Assembly (NCBI GenBank): GCA_900105225.1
Contig: LT629764.1
Span: 2,931,501-2,995,500 of the forward strand
Direction of reading: 5' to 3'
Length of the DNA: 64,000 bases
Origin: Paenibacillaceae bacterium GAS479
Lineage (GTDB): Bacteria; Bacillota; Bacilli; Paenibacillales; Paenibacillaceae
Part shown: piece by piece, positions 55,409 to 64,000 of the stretch
Numbering within the stretch: position 1 is the stretch's first letter
Layout of the letters: every line of letters starts with the position of its first letter
Translations under genes and position numbers: made by a program
The notes under the pieces: model-generated
What the model saw: only the letters and a program-made list of their open reading frames with translations
Told to the model about the DNA's origin: nothing
Databases searched by the model: none

Positions 55409-57580
55409 GTGAATAAAGTGTTGAAATGGCAGCAATGGAACCGGGTAGCCCGCAGATTGTTATGGGCGCTTGTGTTAGTCGGCGTCATCGCATCGATCCC
55501 GATCGCGGCGAACCGATGGCAAATGGAGAAAACCTCCAAGCAGGTGGAGTTTGTATTCGATTATTCCGATCTTGTGCTGGTCGCTTCCTATCAGGCGAAG
55601 CCTACCGAGTTTATCCGAGCCGAGCTGGAGAAAATGAAAGCTGCGGGTATTGGCGCGATGTCTGTGTTTGAAAGCCGCCTGGACGAGCTGGAGACAGCTG
55701 GCCGTCTGAGCCTTTATGACGAGGCTGAAGCAGCACTGCTGCAAGGCTTGCCGGTTCCGGCGAACCAAAACTACACCTATGTGTTGTTTGAGGGAACACG
55801 GGAGAAGCAAGTATTTGAGCCATTCATCCGTGAACGCTTCGAAAACGATGCGGGAATTCCGGTACGCGCCTGGAAGTTTAAGGACAAGCAGGGCTTAATC
55901 ATTGAAACACCTTTGCCGGATGCGGTATTGAAAACAATGAACCCTGATCCAATGGCGCTGGAGCAGCTTAACGGAGCTGGTTTCCAACTGGTGCCGCGGC
56001 TGTCTGACCGTATTGCGTATGACCAGCAGGAGACGGATGCGATGCTCGCTTGGTTCAAGGAGCTCGGTGTCACGCGAATCCTGTTTGATGGCGAGGCGGT
56101 GAAAGGTTTCAATGAGCAGGCGGATCTTCGCAGCCTAGATGGTTTTGCGGAGCTTCTGAATAAGTACGGTATCGGCCTTGCTTCCATTGAAAATTTGAAA
56201 AAGCCTCAGCTAGGTCTGAATACGCTTGCCTTTAAAACACATTATAATGTAGCGCGGCTTTATTCCTTGTCGGATAAGGATGCCGCTGCGCTGAAACCTG
56301 ATGTCATCTCGGACCGCTTCCTGTTGGCGGCGAAGGACCGCAATATTCGGATGTTTTATCTGAATGCGGGTCCATCGGCGAATCTGGATAAGGGAATGAT
56401 TACGAATCCGCTGGAAAATCTGTATACCTCCCTTGGGGGAGCGGACGGAGCGGTAGAGAAGCTGGACCGCGCTGGCTTCCCGAACGGCAAGGCGGAGGCT
56501 TTTGAGCGGACGCAGCCGGGATGGCATAAAGCGCTGAAAGGTGTTGCCGCGGTCGGAGCGGTGAGCCTGATTGCACTTCTGATTGGTGCATTTTTCGGCG
56601 TCCTTACGATTCCGGTATTCCTGCTCGGCTTGGTCGGCAGCGCTGGACTTTACGTTCTAAATAGCTCGCTTATGGAGCAGGCGCTTGCACTCGGCGCCTC
56701 CATCTCAGCTCCAACGCTGGCGATGATTTGGGCCATCAACCGGATTTATGCCCATACGGACGGTCCTCGCCGATCAGTAGGCGGTGAATGGAGCCGCAAC
56801 GGCACTCTCAACGCTCAGGGAGGGGATGCGACCTTCCAGGTGTCACCTTGGAGTGCGATGCTCGGAGGGCTTGGACAACCGGGCAGCCGCTGGGTTTTCC
56901 ATGGCTTGTCGGCTGGTCGTCGTCTTTCGATGGCGCTTGTAATGTTCGCATTTGCAACGCTGATCTCACTGCTTGCCGTTCCAATCGTCATCGGATTGCT
57001 CAACAGCATGACGTACAGCCTTGTGCTGCAACAGTTCCGCGGTGTGAACCTGCTGGCGGTTGCTCCGATGGGACTGACCGCAATCTATTTGTTCCTGTTT
57101 ACTGGCGGTTCGGTGTGGACAAGTCTAAGACGGGTACTGGGATTGCAAATCACGATTTTGTGGGTTGCGGCAGCTGGTGTCATCGGCGTAGTCGGTCTGT
57201 ACTACTTGTCGCGTACGGGCAATAGCGGCACAGCCCCGGCGTTTGAACTTGTGTTCCGTAACATATTGGAATCCACCTTCGGCGTTCGGCCGCGGACCAA
57301 GGAATTTTTGCTTGCGCATCCGCTTATGCTACTAGGATTGTTCCTTGCGCTTCGATATCGCGCGGCGTGGGTATTCCTTGTTATAGGAGCGATGGGGCAG
57401 CTGTCGATCGTGGGTACATTTACCCATATTCATACTCCGATGCTGGTGTCTCTAATCCGCATACTGCTCGGCCTTGGCCTTGGCACCATTATCGGGCTGG
57501 CCCTGATCGCAATCTGGCAAATCGGCGAAGCGCTGTTCCGGAAGTATTGCAAAAAAGGAAAGGCGGCTGTCCATGGCTGA
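55409..57580 (+). CDS. DUF5693 polytopic membrane protein
   Basis: 723 aa, GTG start after AAGGGAGCGA. One N-terminal helix (about 15-33) is followed by a soluble domain of about 340 residues outside the membrane (35-375), and then 8-9 hydrophobic helices (about 385-710). The family is found next to csaB in Paenibacillus and relatives; its job is not known, but the context (csaB, wecG, tagO) points to secondary wall polymer assembly or export. The stop overlaps the csaB start by 8 nt. Confidence 0.82.
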   Translation: MNKVLKWQQWNRVARRLLWALVLVGVIASIPIAANRWQMEKTSKQVEFVFDYSDLVLVASYQAKPTEFIRAELEKMKAAGIGAMSVFESRLDELETAGRLSLYDEAEAALLQGLPVPANQNYTYVLFEGTREKQVFEPFIRERFENDAGIPVRAWKFKDKQGLIIETPLPDAVLKTMNPDPMALEQLNGAGFQLVPRLSDRIAYDQQETDAMLAWFKELGVTRILFDGEAVKGFNEQADLRSLDGFAELLNKYGIGLASIENLKKPQLGLNTLAFKTHYNVARLYSLSDKDAAALKPDVISDRFLLAAKDRNIRMFYLNAGPSANLDKGMITNPLENLYTSLGGADGAVEKLDRAGFPNGKAEAFERTQPGWHKALKGVAAVGAVSLIALLIGAFFGVLTIPVFLLGLVGSAGLYVLNSSLMEQALALGASISAPTLAMIWAINRIYAHTDGPRRSVGGEWSRNGTLNAQGGDATFQVSPWSAMLGGLGQPGSRWVFHGLSAGRRLSMALVMFAFATLISLLAVPIVIGLLNSMTYSLVLQQFRGVNLLAVAPMGLTAIYLFLFTGGSVWTSLRRVLGLQITILWVAAAGVIGVVGLYYLSRTGNSGTAPAFELVFRNILESTFGVRPRTKEFLLAHPLMLLGLFLALRYRAAWVFLVIGAMGQLSIVGTFTHIHTPMLVSLIRILLGLGLGTIIGLALIAIWQIGEALFRKYCKKGKAAVHG

Positions 57581-58880
57581 CACGAACAAGCAGAATGAGC
57601 TGGACAGCGGTATGGAAGGGATCGAGACAGCTAGCGGAGCGAGCGCTGAGCCAGCAGGGAATGCGCAGGACAACAGTTTCCAAGGAAATTCTGCTAAAAG
57701 CGGATCGAATCGGAGCTTCCGAATTGTTATCTCCGGTTATTATGGCTTCCACAACAGCGGTGACGAAGCTGTGTTGAAGTCGATCCTACTTGCGCTGGAG
57801 GAAGAGGGCCGTGCTCAAGGCGTTAAGATCGAGCCTGTCGTGCTTTCCGGCGATCCCGCCTGGACGGAGTCCCTGTATGGCGTCAAGGCAGCAGGCCGTA
57901 TGGGGCCGATGGCGCTGCTGCGAGCAATCGCAAGCAGCGATGGCCTCATCAGCGGCGGAGGCAGCCTGCTGCAGGACGTAACCGGCGGCAAAACGATTCC
58001 TTATTATGCCGGCGTCCTCAAGCTGGCGCAGCTGCTTGGCAAGCCGACGTTCATATATGCGCAAGGCGTCGGCCCGGTGCTTAACCGGCGCATGGATGGT
58101 TTGATCCGACACGTTATGATGCGAAGCGCATACGTGTCGGTGCGGGACGCTGAATCCGCCGCGCTTCTCGGGCGGATGGGCGTGCCGCATGATCGGATCG
58201 GCGTTGTGCCCGATCCGGTCATGGGCCTGCCGTTGCCCCCGGCTATGCTCGGGGCAACGGCAGGCGCGTCGGCAGCGGCGCCTAGCGCTGCCGGAGGCGG
58301 CTCCGCCGCGGCCGCCGGCGGAGCGGCGCCCGTGGTCGGCGTCTCCTTGCGCCGCTGGCGCAAGGACGGGGCCGACCTGGCCCGCGCCGCCGAGGCGCTG
58401 GCGGAGCTCGCGCGGCGACGGCCCGTGCGCCTGCGCTTCCTGCCGTTCCATACGCCCGCGGATGCAGAGGCATCCCGCGAAGTGATGGAACGGCTTGGGA
58501 AGCTCGGCGCCGGCAGCAGCGCCGAGCTCGCCGCCCCTGGCGACGACCCCCAGGCAATGCTCCTGGAGGTCAGCCGCTGCGACCTGCTTGTGGGCATGCG
58601 CCTGCACGCGCTCATTTACGCCGCCGGGCAGCGGGTCCCGATGCTTGGGATCAGTTACGATCCCAAGATCGATCAGTTCCTCGCCCGGCTGCAGGAAACC
58701 CCTGTGGCAACGACCGAGGCCATGGACGCCTCGGCCTTTGCCGACGCCGCAGAGCGGCTGCTTACCGGCGCCGAAGCCTGGCGCGCATCCAAAGCGACGC
58801 TGATCGACCGGCTGCAGAGCGAAGCTCGCGAGCCTGCGCAACATATCATTCAGCATCTGCGTCAAAGAACGAAGAGGTGA
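57573..58880 (+). CDS. csaB: Polysaccharide pyruvyl transferase CsaB
   Basis: 435 aa. Adds pyruvate ketals to the secondary cell wall polymer, the modification that SLH domains of S-layer proteins bind. The family core begins RIVISGYYGFHNSGDEAVLKS (about 49-69); SGGGSLLQDVTGGKTIPYY and the late block LVGMRLHALIYAAGQRVPMLGISYDPKIDQF are intact. An Ala/Gly-rich insertion (about 229-252, in a very GC-rich stretch) and a polar N-terminal extension (1-45) are unusual. It overlaps both neighbours. Confidence 0.92.
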   Translation: MADTNKQNELDSGMEGIETASGASAEPAGNAQDNSFQGNSAKSGSNRSFRIVISGYYGFHNSGDEAVLKSILLALEEEGRAQGVKIEPVVLSGDPAWTESLYGVKAAGRMGPMALLRAIASSDGLISGGGSLLQDVTGGKTIPYYAGVLKLAQLLGKPTFIYAQGVGPVLNRRMDGLIRHVMMRSAYVSVRDAESAALLGRMGVPHDRIGVVPDPVMGLPLPPAMLGATAGASAAAPSAAGGGSAAAAGGAAPVVGVSLRRWRKDGADLARAAEALAELARRRPVRLRFLPFHTPADAEASREVMERLGKLGAGSSAELAAPGDDPQAMLLEVSRCDLLVGMRLHALIYAAGQRVPMLGISYDPKIDQFLARLQETPVATTEAMDASAFADAAERLLTGAEAWRASKATLIDRLQSEAREPAQHIIQHLRQRTKR

Positions 58881-58891
58881 GGGTTCGACCC

Positions 58892-59869
58892 ATGTCGACT
58901 TATAATGACTCCAAGGGCTCGTCCAAAACTGAGGCGGGCAGCATACATGAAACATCAATCTCATCAACGGACACTGCCTTAGCGGCTCCGGTTCCTGAGC
59001 TAAACTCAGACTCGGAAGCCACGTTTGGAGAAGCCTTCGAAGCAGCTCCCGAAGCAATCGCTTTAGCCGATGCGATGGAAGAGGCTACAACGGCGACGGA
59101 ATGGTTGGAAAACCGCAACGTGCCCAAGGTTTCCATTTATGGCGTCCCTTTTTCACGCATGAGCATGGACGAAACGATGGAATATCTTACGAATGTAATT
59201 GAAGCGAAGCGCCCATCTCAAATTATTACCGCGAATCCCATCATGGTTATGATGGGGCTGGAGGATTCCAGTTTCCATCGTATGCTCTGCGAATCCGATC
59301 TGGTCGTGCCGGATGGCGCCGGCGTTGTCTGGGCAGCAGGCCATGTCGGTCACCCCGTCAAGGAGCGCGTGCCTGGCTTTGACCTGATGCATCGTCTTTT
59401 TCTCGAAGGCGAGGAGCGAGGTTGGTCGGCTTACTTGCTCGGAACGTCGCAAGAGATTATCGATGAGGCGGCAGCTAAGCTGCAGGCTCAATATCCCGGA
59501 ACTCGTATCGCAGGAACACATCACGGCTTTTTTGGGGAAAAAGAAGACCCGGAAGTCATCGCCCGCATTCGCGCGGCTCGTCCGCATATGCTGTTCGTCG
59601 CCCGTTCGGCAACAACGCAGGAGCCTTGGATCACGCGCTACAAGCAAGAGCTTGGTGTGCCGCTGATTATGGGAGTAGGAGGCAGCTTCGACATTATCGC
59701 AGGCAGGCTCAAAAGAGCGCCTGTTTTCATGCAGAAGCTCCGGCTGGAATGGTTTTATCGGCTGCTTCAGCAGCCCTCCCGGTTCCGGAGAATGCTCGTA
59801 CTGCCGCAATTCGCTTTAAAAGTGATTCGGGACAAGGAAAAGGTCACAAAACCCTACGAACCACGTTAA
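58892..59869 (+). CDS. tagA: WecG/TagA/CpsF family glycosyltransferase
   Basis: 325 aa from the ATG at 58892, eight bases after AGGG; a GTG at 58877 overlaps the csaB stop. Adds ManNAc (or a related sugar) to lipid-linked GlcNAc. N-terminal 80 residues are acidic and variable. The family domain starts VSIYGVPFSRMSMDETM and contains TANPIMVMM and SDLVVPDGAGVVWA with the catalytic Asp. The usual G-x-P-x-Q-E-x-W motif reads ARSATTQEPW here, a deviation. It follows csaB and precedes tagO, and wecB at 19608 provides UDP-ManNAc. Confidence 0.88.
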   Translation: MSTYNDSKGSSKTEAGSIHETSISSTDTALAAPVPELNSDSEATFGEAFEAAPEAIALADAMEEATTATEWLENRNVPKVSIYGVPFSRMSMDETMEYLTNVIEAKRPSQIITANPIMVMMGLEDSSFHRMLCESDLVVPDGAGVVWAAGHVGHPVKERVPGFDLMHRLFLEGEERGWSAYLLGTSQEIIDEAAAKLQAQYPGTRIAGTHHGFFGEKEDPEVIARIRAARPHMLFVARSATTQEPWITRYKQELGVPLIMGVGGSFDIIAGRLKRAPVFMQKLRLEWFYRLLQQPSRFRRMLVLPQFALKVIRDKEKVTKPYEPR

Positions 59870-59907
59870 TTCACCGATATTTGCTGTGAAATGACCGAAA
59901 ATTGGGG

Positions 59908-59937
59908 TTGGTGTTTCTTTTTCGTACGAGTTATAAT
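59908..59937 (+). promoter_or_regulatory. Promoter for tagO
   Basis: TTGGTG (59908-59913), 18-bp spacer, TATAAT (59932-59937), 33 bp before the GTG start. Confidence 0.6.
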
Positions 59938-59970
59938 TCATTCCGTTGAACAAAAGGGAGTTGAATACCA

Positions 59971-61104
59971 GTGAATGCCACATTTACCTATATCATAGGC
60001 TTTGTCGTTGCACTTGTCTTGGCATTGGTGCTGACGCCGCTCGTCAAGCGCTTTGCCATCAAGGTCGGCGCCATGGATAAGCCGAATGCCCGCAAAGTGC
60101 ATACCCGCATCATGCCGCGTCTTGGCGGTCTGGCCATTTACCTGGCTTTTATCGGATCATTTTTTCTGATCCTGCCGTTCATACCGGAAGGCCTGCTCAG
60201 CGACTATGACCGCAACCTGATTCGCGCTATGCTGGCCGGCGGAACGATCATCGTACTTACCGGCGCCCTGGATGACCGCTTTGAGCTGTCTGCCAAGGTA
60301 AAGCTGTTGTTCCAACTTATCGCGGCGTGTGTAGTCGTATTCGGCTTTGATGTGAAGATCGACCTGCTGAACATTCCGTTCGGACAAAGCATGCAGGAAA
60401 TCTCAGGCTGGATCAGCATTCCGCTGACGATTTTCTGGATCGTCGGCGTGACCAATGCGATCAACCTTATCGATGGTTTAGATGGGCTGGCAGCCGGCGT
60501 ATCGGGTATTGCGATTACAACAATCCTGATCATGGCTTTCTTCCTCGGTTTTGAGCCGATCATTCTGATGAGCTGCCTGCTGCTCGGTGGTATTCTCGGG
60601 TTCTTGACATTCAACTTCCATCCGGCCAAAATTTTCATGGGAGACTCCGGCTCGCTGTTCCTCGGCTTCATGCTGGCGACGCTGTCGATGATCGGCTTCA
60701 AGCAGGTTACGGTCGTCTCCCTGATCACTCCGTTGCTCATCATCGGCGTGCCGATCGCGGATACATTCTTTGCGATCATCCGTCGTTGGGTCAACAAACG
60801 ACCAATTTTCGCCCCGGATAAGGGCCATTTGCATCATTGCCTGCGCGAGCTTGGCTTCAGCCACCGCAAAACGGTGCTGATCATCTACGGAGTAGCTGCA
60901 TTCTTCGGCCTGGCTGCGATTGTCCAGTCCGTCTTTGTCCAATCGCAAGCGGCCAACTGGGTGACGTTCGTCGTTATCAGTCTCATGGTATTCTTCATGC
61001 AGATTGGCGCCGAGCTAATCGGCATCGTGGACAAATCCAAGCGTCCATTGCTCAGCTTGCTGTCGCGCATGCGGCTCAAGCCACAGGAACAGCGCGGTAA
61101 ATAA
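59971..61104 (+). CDS. tagO: Undecaprenyl-phosphate GlcNAc-1-phosphate transferase
   Basis: 377 aa, GTG start after AAAGGGAGTTGAATACCA. First membrane step of wall teichoic acid or secondary polymer synthesis: moves GlcNAc-1-P from UDP-GlcNAc to undecaprenyl phosphate. Ten or so hydrophobic helices; cytoplasmic loop motifs KPNARKVHTRIMPRLGGLAI, the aspartates in LDDRFEL, NAINLIDGLDGLAAG and HLHHCLRELGFSHR, which define the WecA/TagO branch. The gene has its own promoter and terminator. Confidence 0.94.
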   Translation: MNATFTYIIGFVVALVLALVLTPLVKRFAIKVGAMDKPNARKVHTRIMPRLGGLAIYLAFIGSFFLILPFIPEGLLSDYDRNLIRAMLAGGTIIVLTGALDDRFELSAKVKLLFQLIAACVVVFGFDVKIDLLNIPFGQSMQEISGWISIPLTIFWIVGVTNAINLIDGLDGLAAGVSGIAITTILIMAFFLGFEPIILMSCLLLGGILGFLTFNFHPAKIFMGDSGSLFLGFMLATLSMIGFKQVTVVSLITPLLIIGVPIADTFFAIIRRWVNKRPIFAPDKGHLHHCLRELGFSHRKTVLIIYGVAAFFGLAAIVQSVFVQSQAANWVTFVVISLMVFFMQIGAELIGIVDKSKRPLLSLLSRMRLKPQEQRGK

Positions 61105-61122
61105 TTCAATTCCATCATAGTC

Positions 61123-61170
61123 AATAAGCCTGTCCTTTCTCGCGAAAGGGACAGGCTTATTTTTTTTTGA
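61123..61170 (+). terminator. Terminator after tagO
   Basis: AATAAGCCTGTCCTTTC (61123-61139) pairs with GAAAGGGACAGGCTTATT (61144-61161) with one bulge, then nine T. Confidence 0.9.
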
Positions 61171-61347
61171 AAATACAATTCCTATCACACACGAGCATCA
61201 TGCATTTAACGTGGAAGACATCTTGTTCGTTATCTTCATCATATCTAGAAGTTATCGTAAATCCAGCGAACTCCTAACAATTTTCCAACCAGATTCCGAT
61301 AAATATCCTACACAAATACCACTGAAAGAGTATGGAGGAGGCTTACC

Positions 61348-64000
61348 GTGTTCAAACGACTCAGCGCCATGTTCCTGATGCTGGCCCTTGTGGCCCAGCT
61401 GTTGCCGGTGTTCCCGGCCCGGACGGCCGATGCCGCAGCAACAGGCTATTTTACGTTCCCTAAAGAGACCAGCAGCTCCAAAACGCCGCGCACAACAACA
61501 AGCGGGCGTGTCAACATTGAAGGTTCCGTGAGCAACATCGATCCATCAAGCATTACGTACAGCGTTCTACAAATTGTGAACAACAAAGGCACGGAAGACC
61601 CTGTTGACGATCAGATCGGTGCCAAGACCGAGGATGTCAAAGGCGGCATTTTTCTGAACGGGTATAATCTTAGCGCGAACAACATCCAGCTCTATTCCGG
61701 TTTGAACCGCATTACGTTCAAGGGGCTGCAAGGCGGCGCGGAAGTGTCGACTTCCATCTACATCATGTACCATGACGGCCCAGTGTTTTATAACCTTGCG
61801 GCTCGTCTGGATGGCAACACGTTCCCGATGAAGGAAAATGCGACCACTGTTGTATCCTCCGGCGCATCGCGCGGCAGAACGACGACCGACATCGCCATTA
61901 CCGGTAACGCTCCGAATGCGGAGAAGGTGACGATCGAAGTGAACGGCGCCAGTCGTACCTACAATGTAAGTGCAACGAATAATTACGAGTTCACTCTCTC
62001 GCCACTTAAGTTGAAAAAGGGAAAGAACCTGGCCACAATCAAGGTGACGAACAACAATCAAACGGTTGAAACGACCCGTGAAATCGCATTTTACAACGGC
62101 GAGGTTACGTTTTACGACCTAAACCTGAACGAGCTTGACAGTACGGATAAAGTGACCAAGAACGCCGCTCTGGAATACTCGCCAGATTTTGCGACCAAAC
62201 AAGCGGGTTCTCCGGGTAATCTGAGTATTACTGGCACGGTCATCGTACCGAATAACAAAAAAGTGGTCAACGGAAAAACGGTGCCGAACCCGAATCCGTC
62301 TGAGCCCATCGATATTAAGCCAAGGCTGGACGGCATAGCTGGCACAGCGTTTGAGGCAATTCCGACAGTGACCGCGGACAATTATAATCCCGAGGACGCA
62401 TTTTACATTTACAAAGTTGATATTAAGCTGAACCAGCTAAGCTCCACGTACAGCTATGATAAAGCCTACTATTTCTCGCTCGAAGCATTAAACTCGGTAG
62501 ATAACGAATCACAGGGCGTATACAATCTGAAATTTACTTTCCGTGATTCCTCCAAGCCTTATATCAGCGAAATTAACTACCTGCCAGGATACAAAAAAAT
62601 AGGTGATCTGAACATTCCAAGCAGACCATTGTCAGGAGTGAATATTTATGACACTCCACTCGCTATGGAGGTATTGATCGGAAATCCTAATGATGCAACG
62701 ATTGATGATCTTGCAGTGGATCAGATTACAGATATCAATGGCAATCCCGCAGGTCCACAGACAACGAACGTGGTGAGCACTACTAACGTAACTCGCACAG
62801 TGAACGGCATCAACCAGACGTTCGTGCGTAAAATCGTTGTGTTTGACAAGCTGCCGTTTGAAGGAACACAGACGGTGACATTCAAGCACAGCACGAACCA
62901 GTTCGGATCGGTGACATTCAACATGCTGTTCGGACCGTTCCTGGAGTACACGAGCATTTATGACTCGATGAAGATCGACTATGATTCCACGAAGCCGAGC
63001 GAGCTGAACAAGATCATAACCGGTACGCTCAGCAACTTCGAGGCAACATTGAAAAATATGAACGATCTGTCGGATATTCGTTATGCTCCAGTTGACGGTA
63101 AGCCGCAAACAATGTTTTTCTACATCAACAACACGCCTATCGAAATCACGAACAGCGATACGAACAACAAATTTAAAGCATCTCCAAAAGGCATAGAAGC
63201 TGCCGAGGCAATCATGGTTTCCGCAGGCGCTTTTAACCTGAAGTTCGTCTACAAGGGCAGCAAAAACAACTACGAGAACTCTATAACGGTTTTCTTGAAT
63301 CAAGTAAATCTGCCGGTCATTCCGACTGAAGCCGACAGCATCTATCCATACACCAGCGAATTGCCGGCCCCGCTTGTCAATGATCCGAACTTCCCTAAGC
63401 AGGGCAGTGTGTTCACGACCAAAGAGCCTTACATGAATATTCATGGAACATTCGATTTTATTGATTTGGGCATGACTCTGGGCGAGGCTGATAATGCACT
63501 GAAATCTAACAGTTTGAAGAAAAGTGACTTCATTCTCAAGATTGAAGGAAGCAATCTGTCCGATCCAATCAAATGGACACTGGACAATGAGTTGCGTGTA
63601 ACCGACGGCAGCCAATCCATCGGCGTGCTGAATGCAGGGAAGACCATCACGCCGGAAATTCCGAAACAAGGTGATCGGACTCCCAAGCTCACCGTCTCGT
63701 ATGATATCAAAACCCAATCCTTCTCCTGGGTGCTCAGTAACCAGTATTTGAGTAAGGATGGCACATCGAGCGTTTATAACTTCTTTGTGTACAATAACGG
63801 CGAAGCCGGTGCACGCGCCAGTTATCGGCTGGAAGTCGATCCAACTGCGTTACCTTACAAAATTCTTCGTCCGTTGAACAGCAAGCGCATCGTTAATCAG
63901 AACTTTGTCGAAGTGGTTATTGACGCGCCAAGCGCCAAGACGGTTACTGTGAACAAGCAAAATGGAGAGAAAATCGCCTACGACGCAGATAACAACGGCG
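61348..64000 (+). CDS. Large secreted surface protein, N-terminal 884 codons
   Basis: The frame opens with a GTG at 61348 behind TATGGAGGAGGCTTACC and stays open to the last base, so the gene continues outside. Residues 1-35 are a signal peptide (FKRLSAMFLMLALVAQLLPV, ending ADAAA). What follows is Thr/Ser/Asn-rich and beta-strand-like. Residues 170-225 (AEKVTIEVNGASRTYNV to NLATIKVTN) resemble a bacterial Ig-like or glucodextranase-B-type module, and GRVNIEGSVSNIDPSSI near 50 looks like another. I see no enzyme motif and no SLH domain in the visible part. By context after csaB and tagO it may be an S-layer or surface protein with SLH domains further on; that is inference. Confidence 0.8.
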   Translation, partial: MFKRLSAMFLMLALVAQLLPVFPARTADAAATGYFTFPKETSSSKTPRTTTSGRVNIEGSVSNIDPSSITYSVLQIVNNKGTEDPVDDQIGAKTEDVKGGIFLNGYNLSANNIQLYSGLNRITFKGLQGGAEVSTSIYIMYHDGPVFYNLAARLDGNTFPMKENATTVVSSGASRGRTTTDIAITGNAPNAEKVTIEVNGASRTYNVSATNNYEFTLSPLKLKKGKNLATIKVTNNNQTVETTREIAFYNGEVTFYDLNLNELDSTDKVTKNAALEYSPDFATKQAGSPGNLSITGTVIVPNNKKVVNGKTVPNPNPSEPIDIKPRLDGIAGTAFEAIPTVTADNYNPEDAFYIYKVDIKLNQLSSTYSYDKAYYFSLEALNSVDNESQGVYNLKFTFRDSSKPYISEINYLPGYKKIGDLNIPSRPLSGVNIYDTPLAMEVLIGNPNDATIDDLAVDQITDINGNPAGPQTTNVVSTTNVTRTVNGINQTFVRKIVVFDKLPFEGTQTVTFKHSTNQFGSVTFNMLFGPFLEYTSIYDSMKIDYDSTKPSELNKIITGTLSNFEATLKNMNDLSDIRYAPVDGKPQTMFFYINNTPIEITNSDTNNKFKASPKGIEAAEAIMVSAGAFNLKFVYKGSKNNYENSITVFLNQVNLPVIPTEADSIYPYTSELPAPLVNDPNFPKQGSVFTTKEPYMNIHGTFDFIDLGMTLGEADNALKSNSLKKSDFILKIEGSNLSDPIKWTLDNELRVTDGSQSIGVLNAGKTITPEIPKQGDRTPKLTVSYDIKTQSFSWVLSNQYLSKDGTSSVYNFFVYNNGEAGARASYRLEVDPTALPYKILRPLNSKRIVNQNFVEVVIDAPSAKTVTVNKQNGEKIAYDADNNG

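Noticed and set aside
57786-59057. 423-codon antisense frame over csaB
   Set aside because: GC-rich csaB opens several frames; the sense strand has intact family motifs and operon overlaps.

Overview
The window is a chromosomal core segment of a spore-forming Bacillota, most likely Paenibacillus or a close relative. The evidence is gene content and order: prfA-prmC-spoIIR-ywlC-mntP-ywlE-ywlG-glyA-upp-(wecB)-atp operon-ywzB-murA-spoIID-spoIIQ-spoIIID-mbl-flhO-flhP-fabZ follows the origin-proximal arm of Bacillus subtilis. The csaB/wecG/tagO wall-polymer genes and large secreted Ig-like proteins are typical of Paenibacillus. Starts are often GTG or TTG behind strong AGGAGG-type ribosome binding sites. 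No rRNA, tRNA, IS transposase or CRISPR array was seen.

Layout. 1-1613: the 3' end of an Rhs-repeat gene, a secreted YHYH protein and a tiny unknown gene. 1729-6747: a lipoprotein, a mini WYL-like gene behind LexA-like palindromes, ychF, prfA and prmC. 6768-12424: an RpiR regulator diverging from an ECF-type importer (S, fused double ATPase, T) and a PHP hydrolase; this module interrupts the conserved order. 12531-19572: spoIIR, threonylcarbamoyl-AMP synthase, mntP, the YwlE phosphatase, then a ZTP riboswitch leading into ywlG-glyA, then upp. 19608-28184: wecB and a complete F1Fo ATP synthase operon (atpZ, atpI, B, E, F, H, A, G, D, C). 28334-28445: a dense cluster of DnaA boxes. 28545-34346: a PHP tyrosine phosphatase, a YheC/D-type protein, Dps, a repeat-bearing secreted subtilase and DUF1146. 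34795-41941: murA, then a YknXYZ/MacAB-type efflux system with its two-component system. 42001-42274: a tandem array of palindromes with a 51-bp period. 42618-49386: spoIID, spoIIQ, spoIIID, mbl, flhO, flhP and an EpuA-like protein. 50036-55119: a secreted Big2-repeat protein, fabZ and phosphoglucomutase; the last is bracketed by two copies of a 160-bp element with terminal inverted repeats. 55409-64000: DUF5693, csaB, wecG/tagA, tagO and the first 884 codons of a very large secreted protein.

How it fits together. One theme is envelope building: murA, wecB, tagO, wecG, csaB, pgcA, fabZ, mbl and the secreted Ig-like proteins. A second is sporulation: spoIIR and spoIIQ each carry a good sigma-F-like promoter, spoIIID has a sigma-E-like promoter, and spoIID is present. 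A third is energy and one-carbon metabolism: the atp operon and riboswitch-controlled ywlG-glyA. Accessory insertions into this conserved backbone are the RpiR-ECF-PHP module, the efflux/two-component block with its palindromic array, and the subtilase/Dps region.
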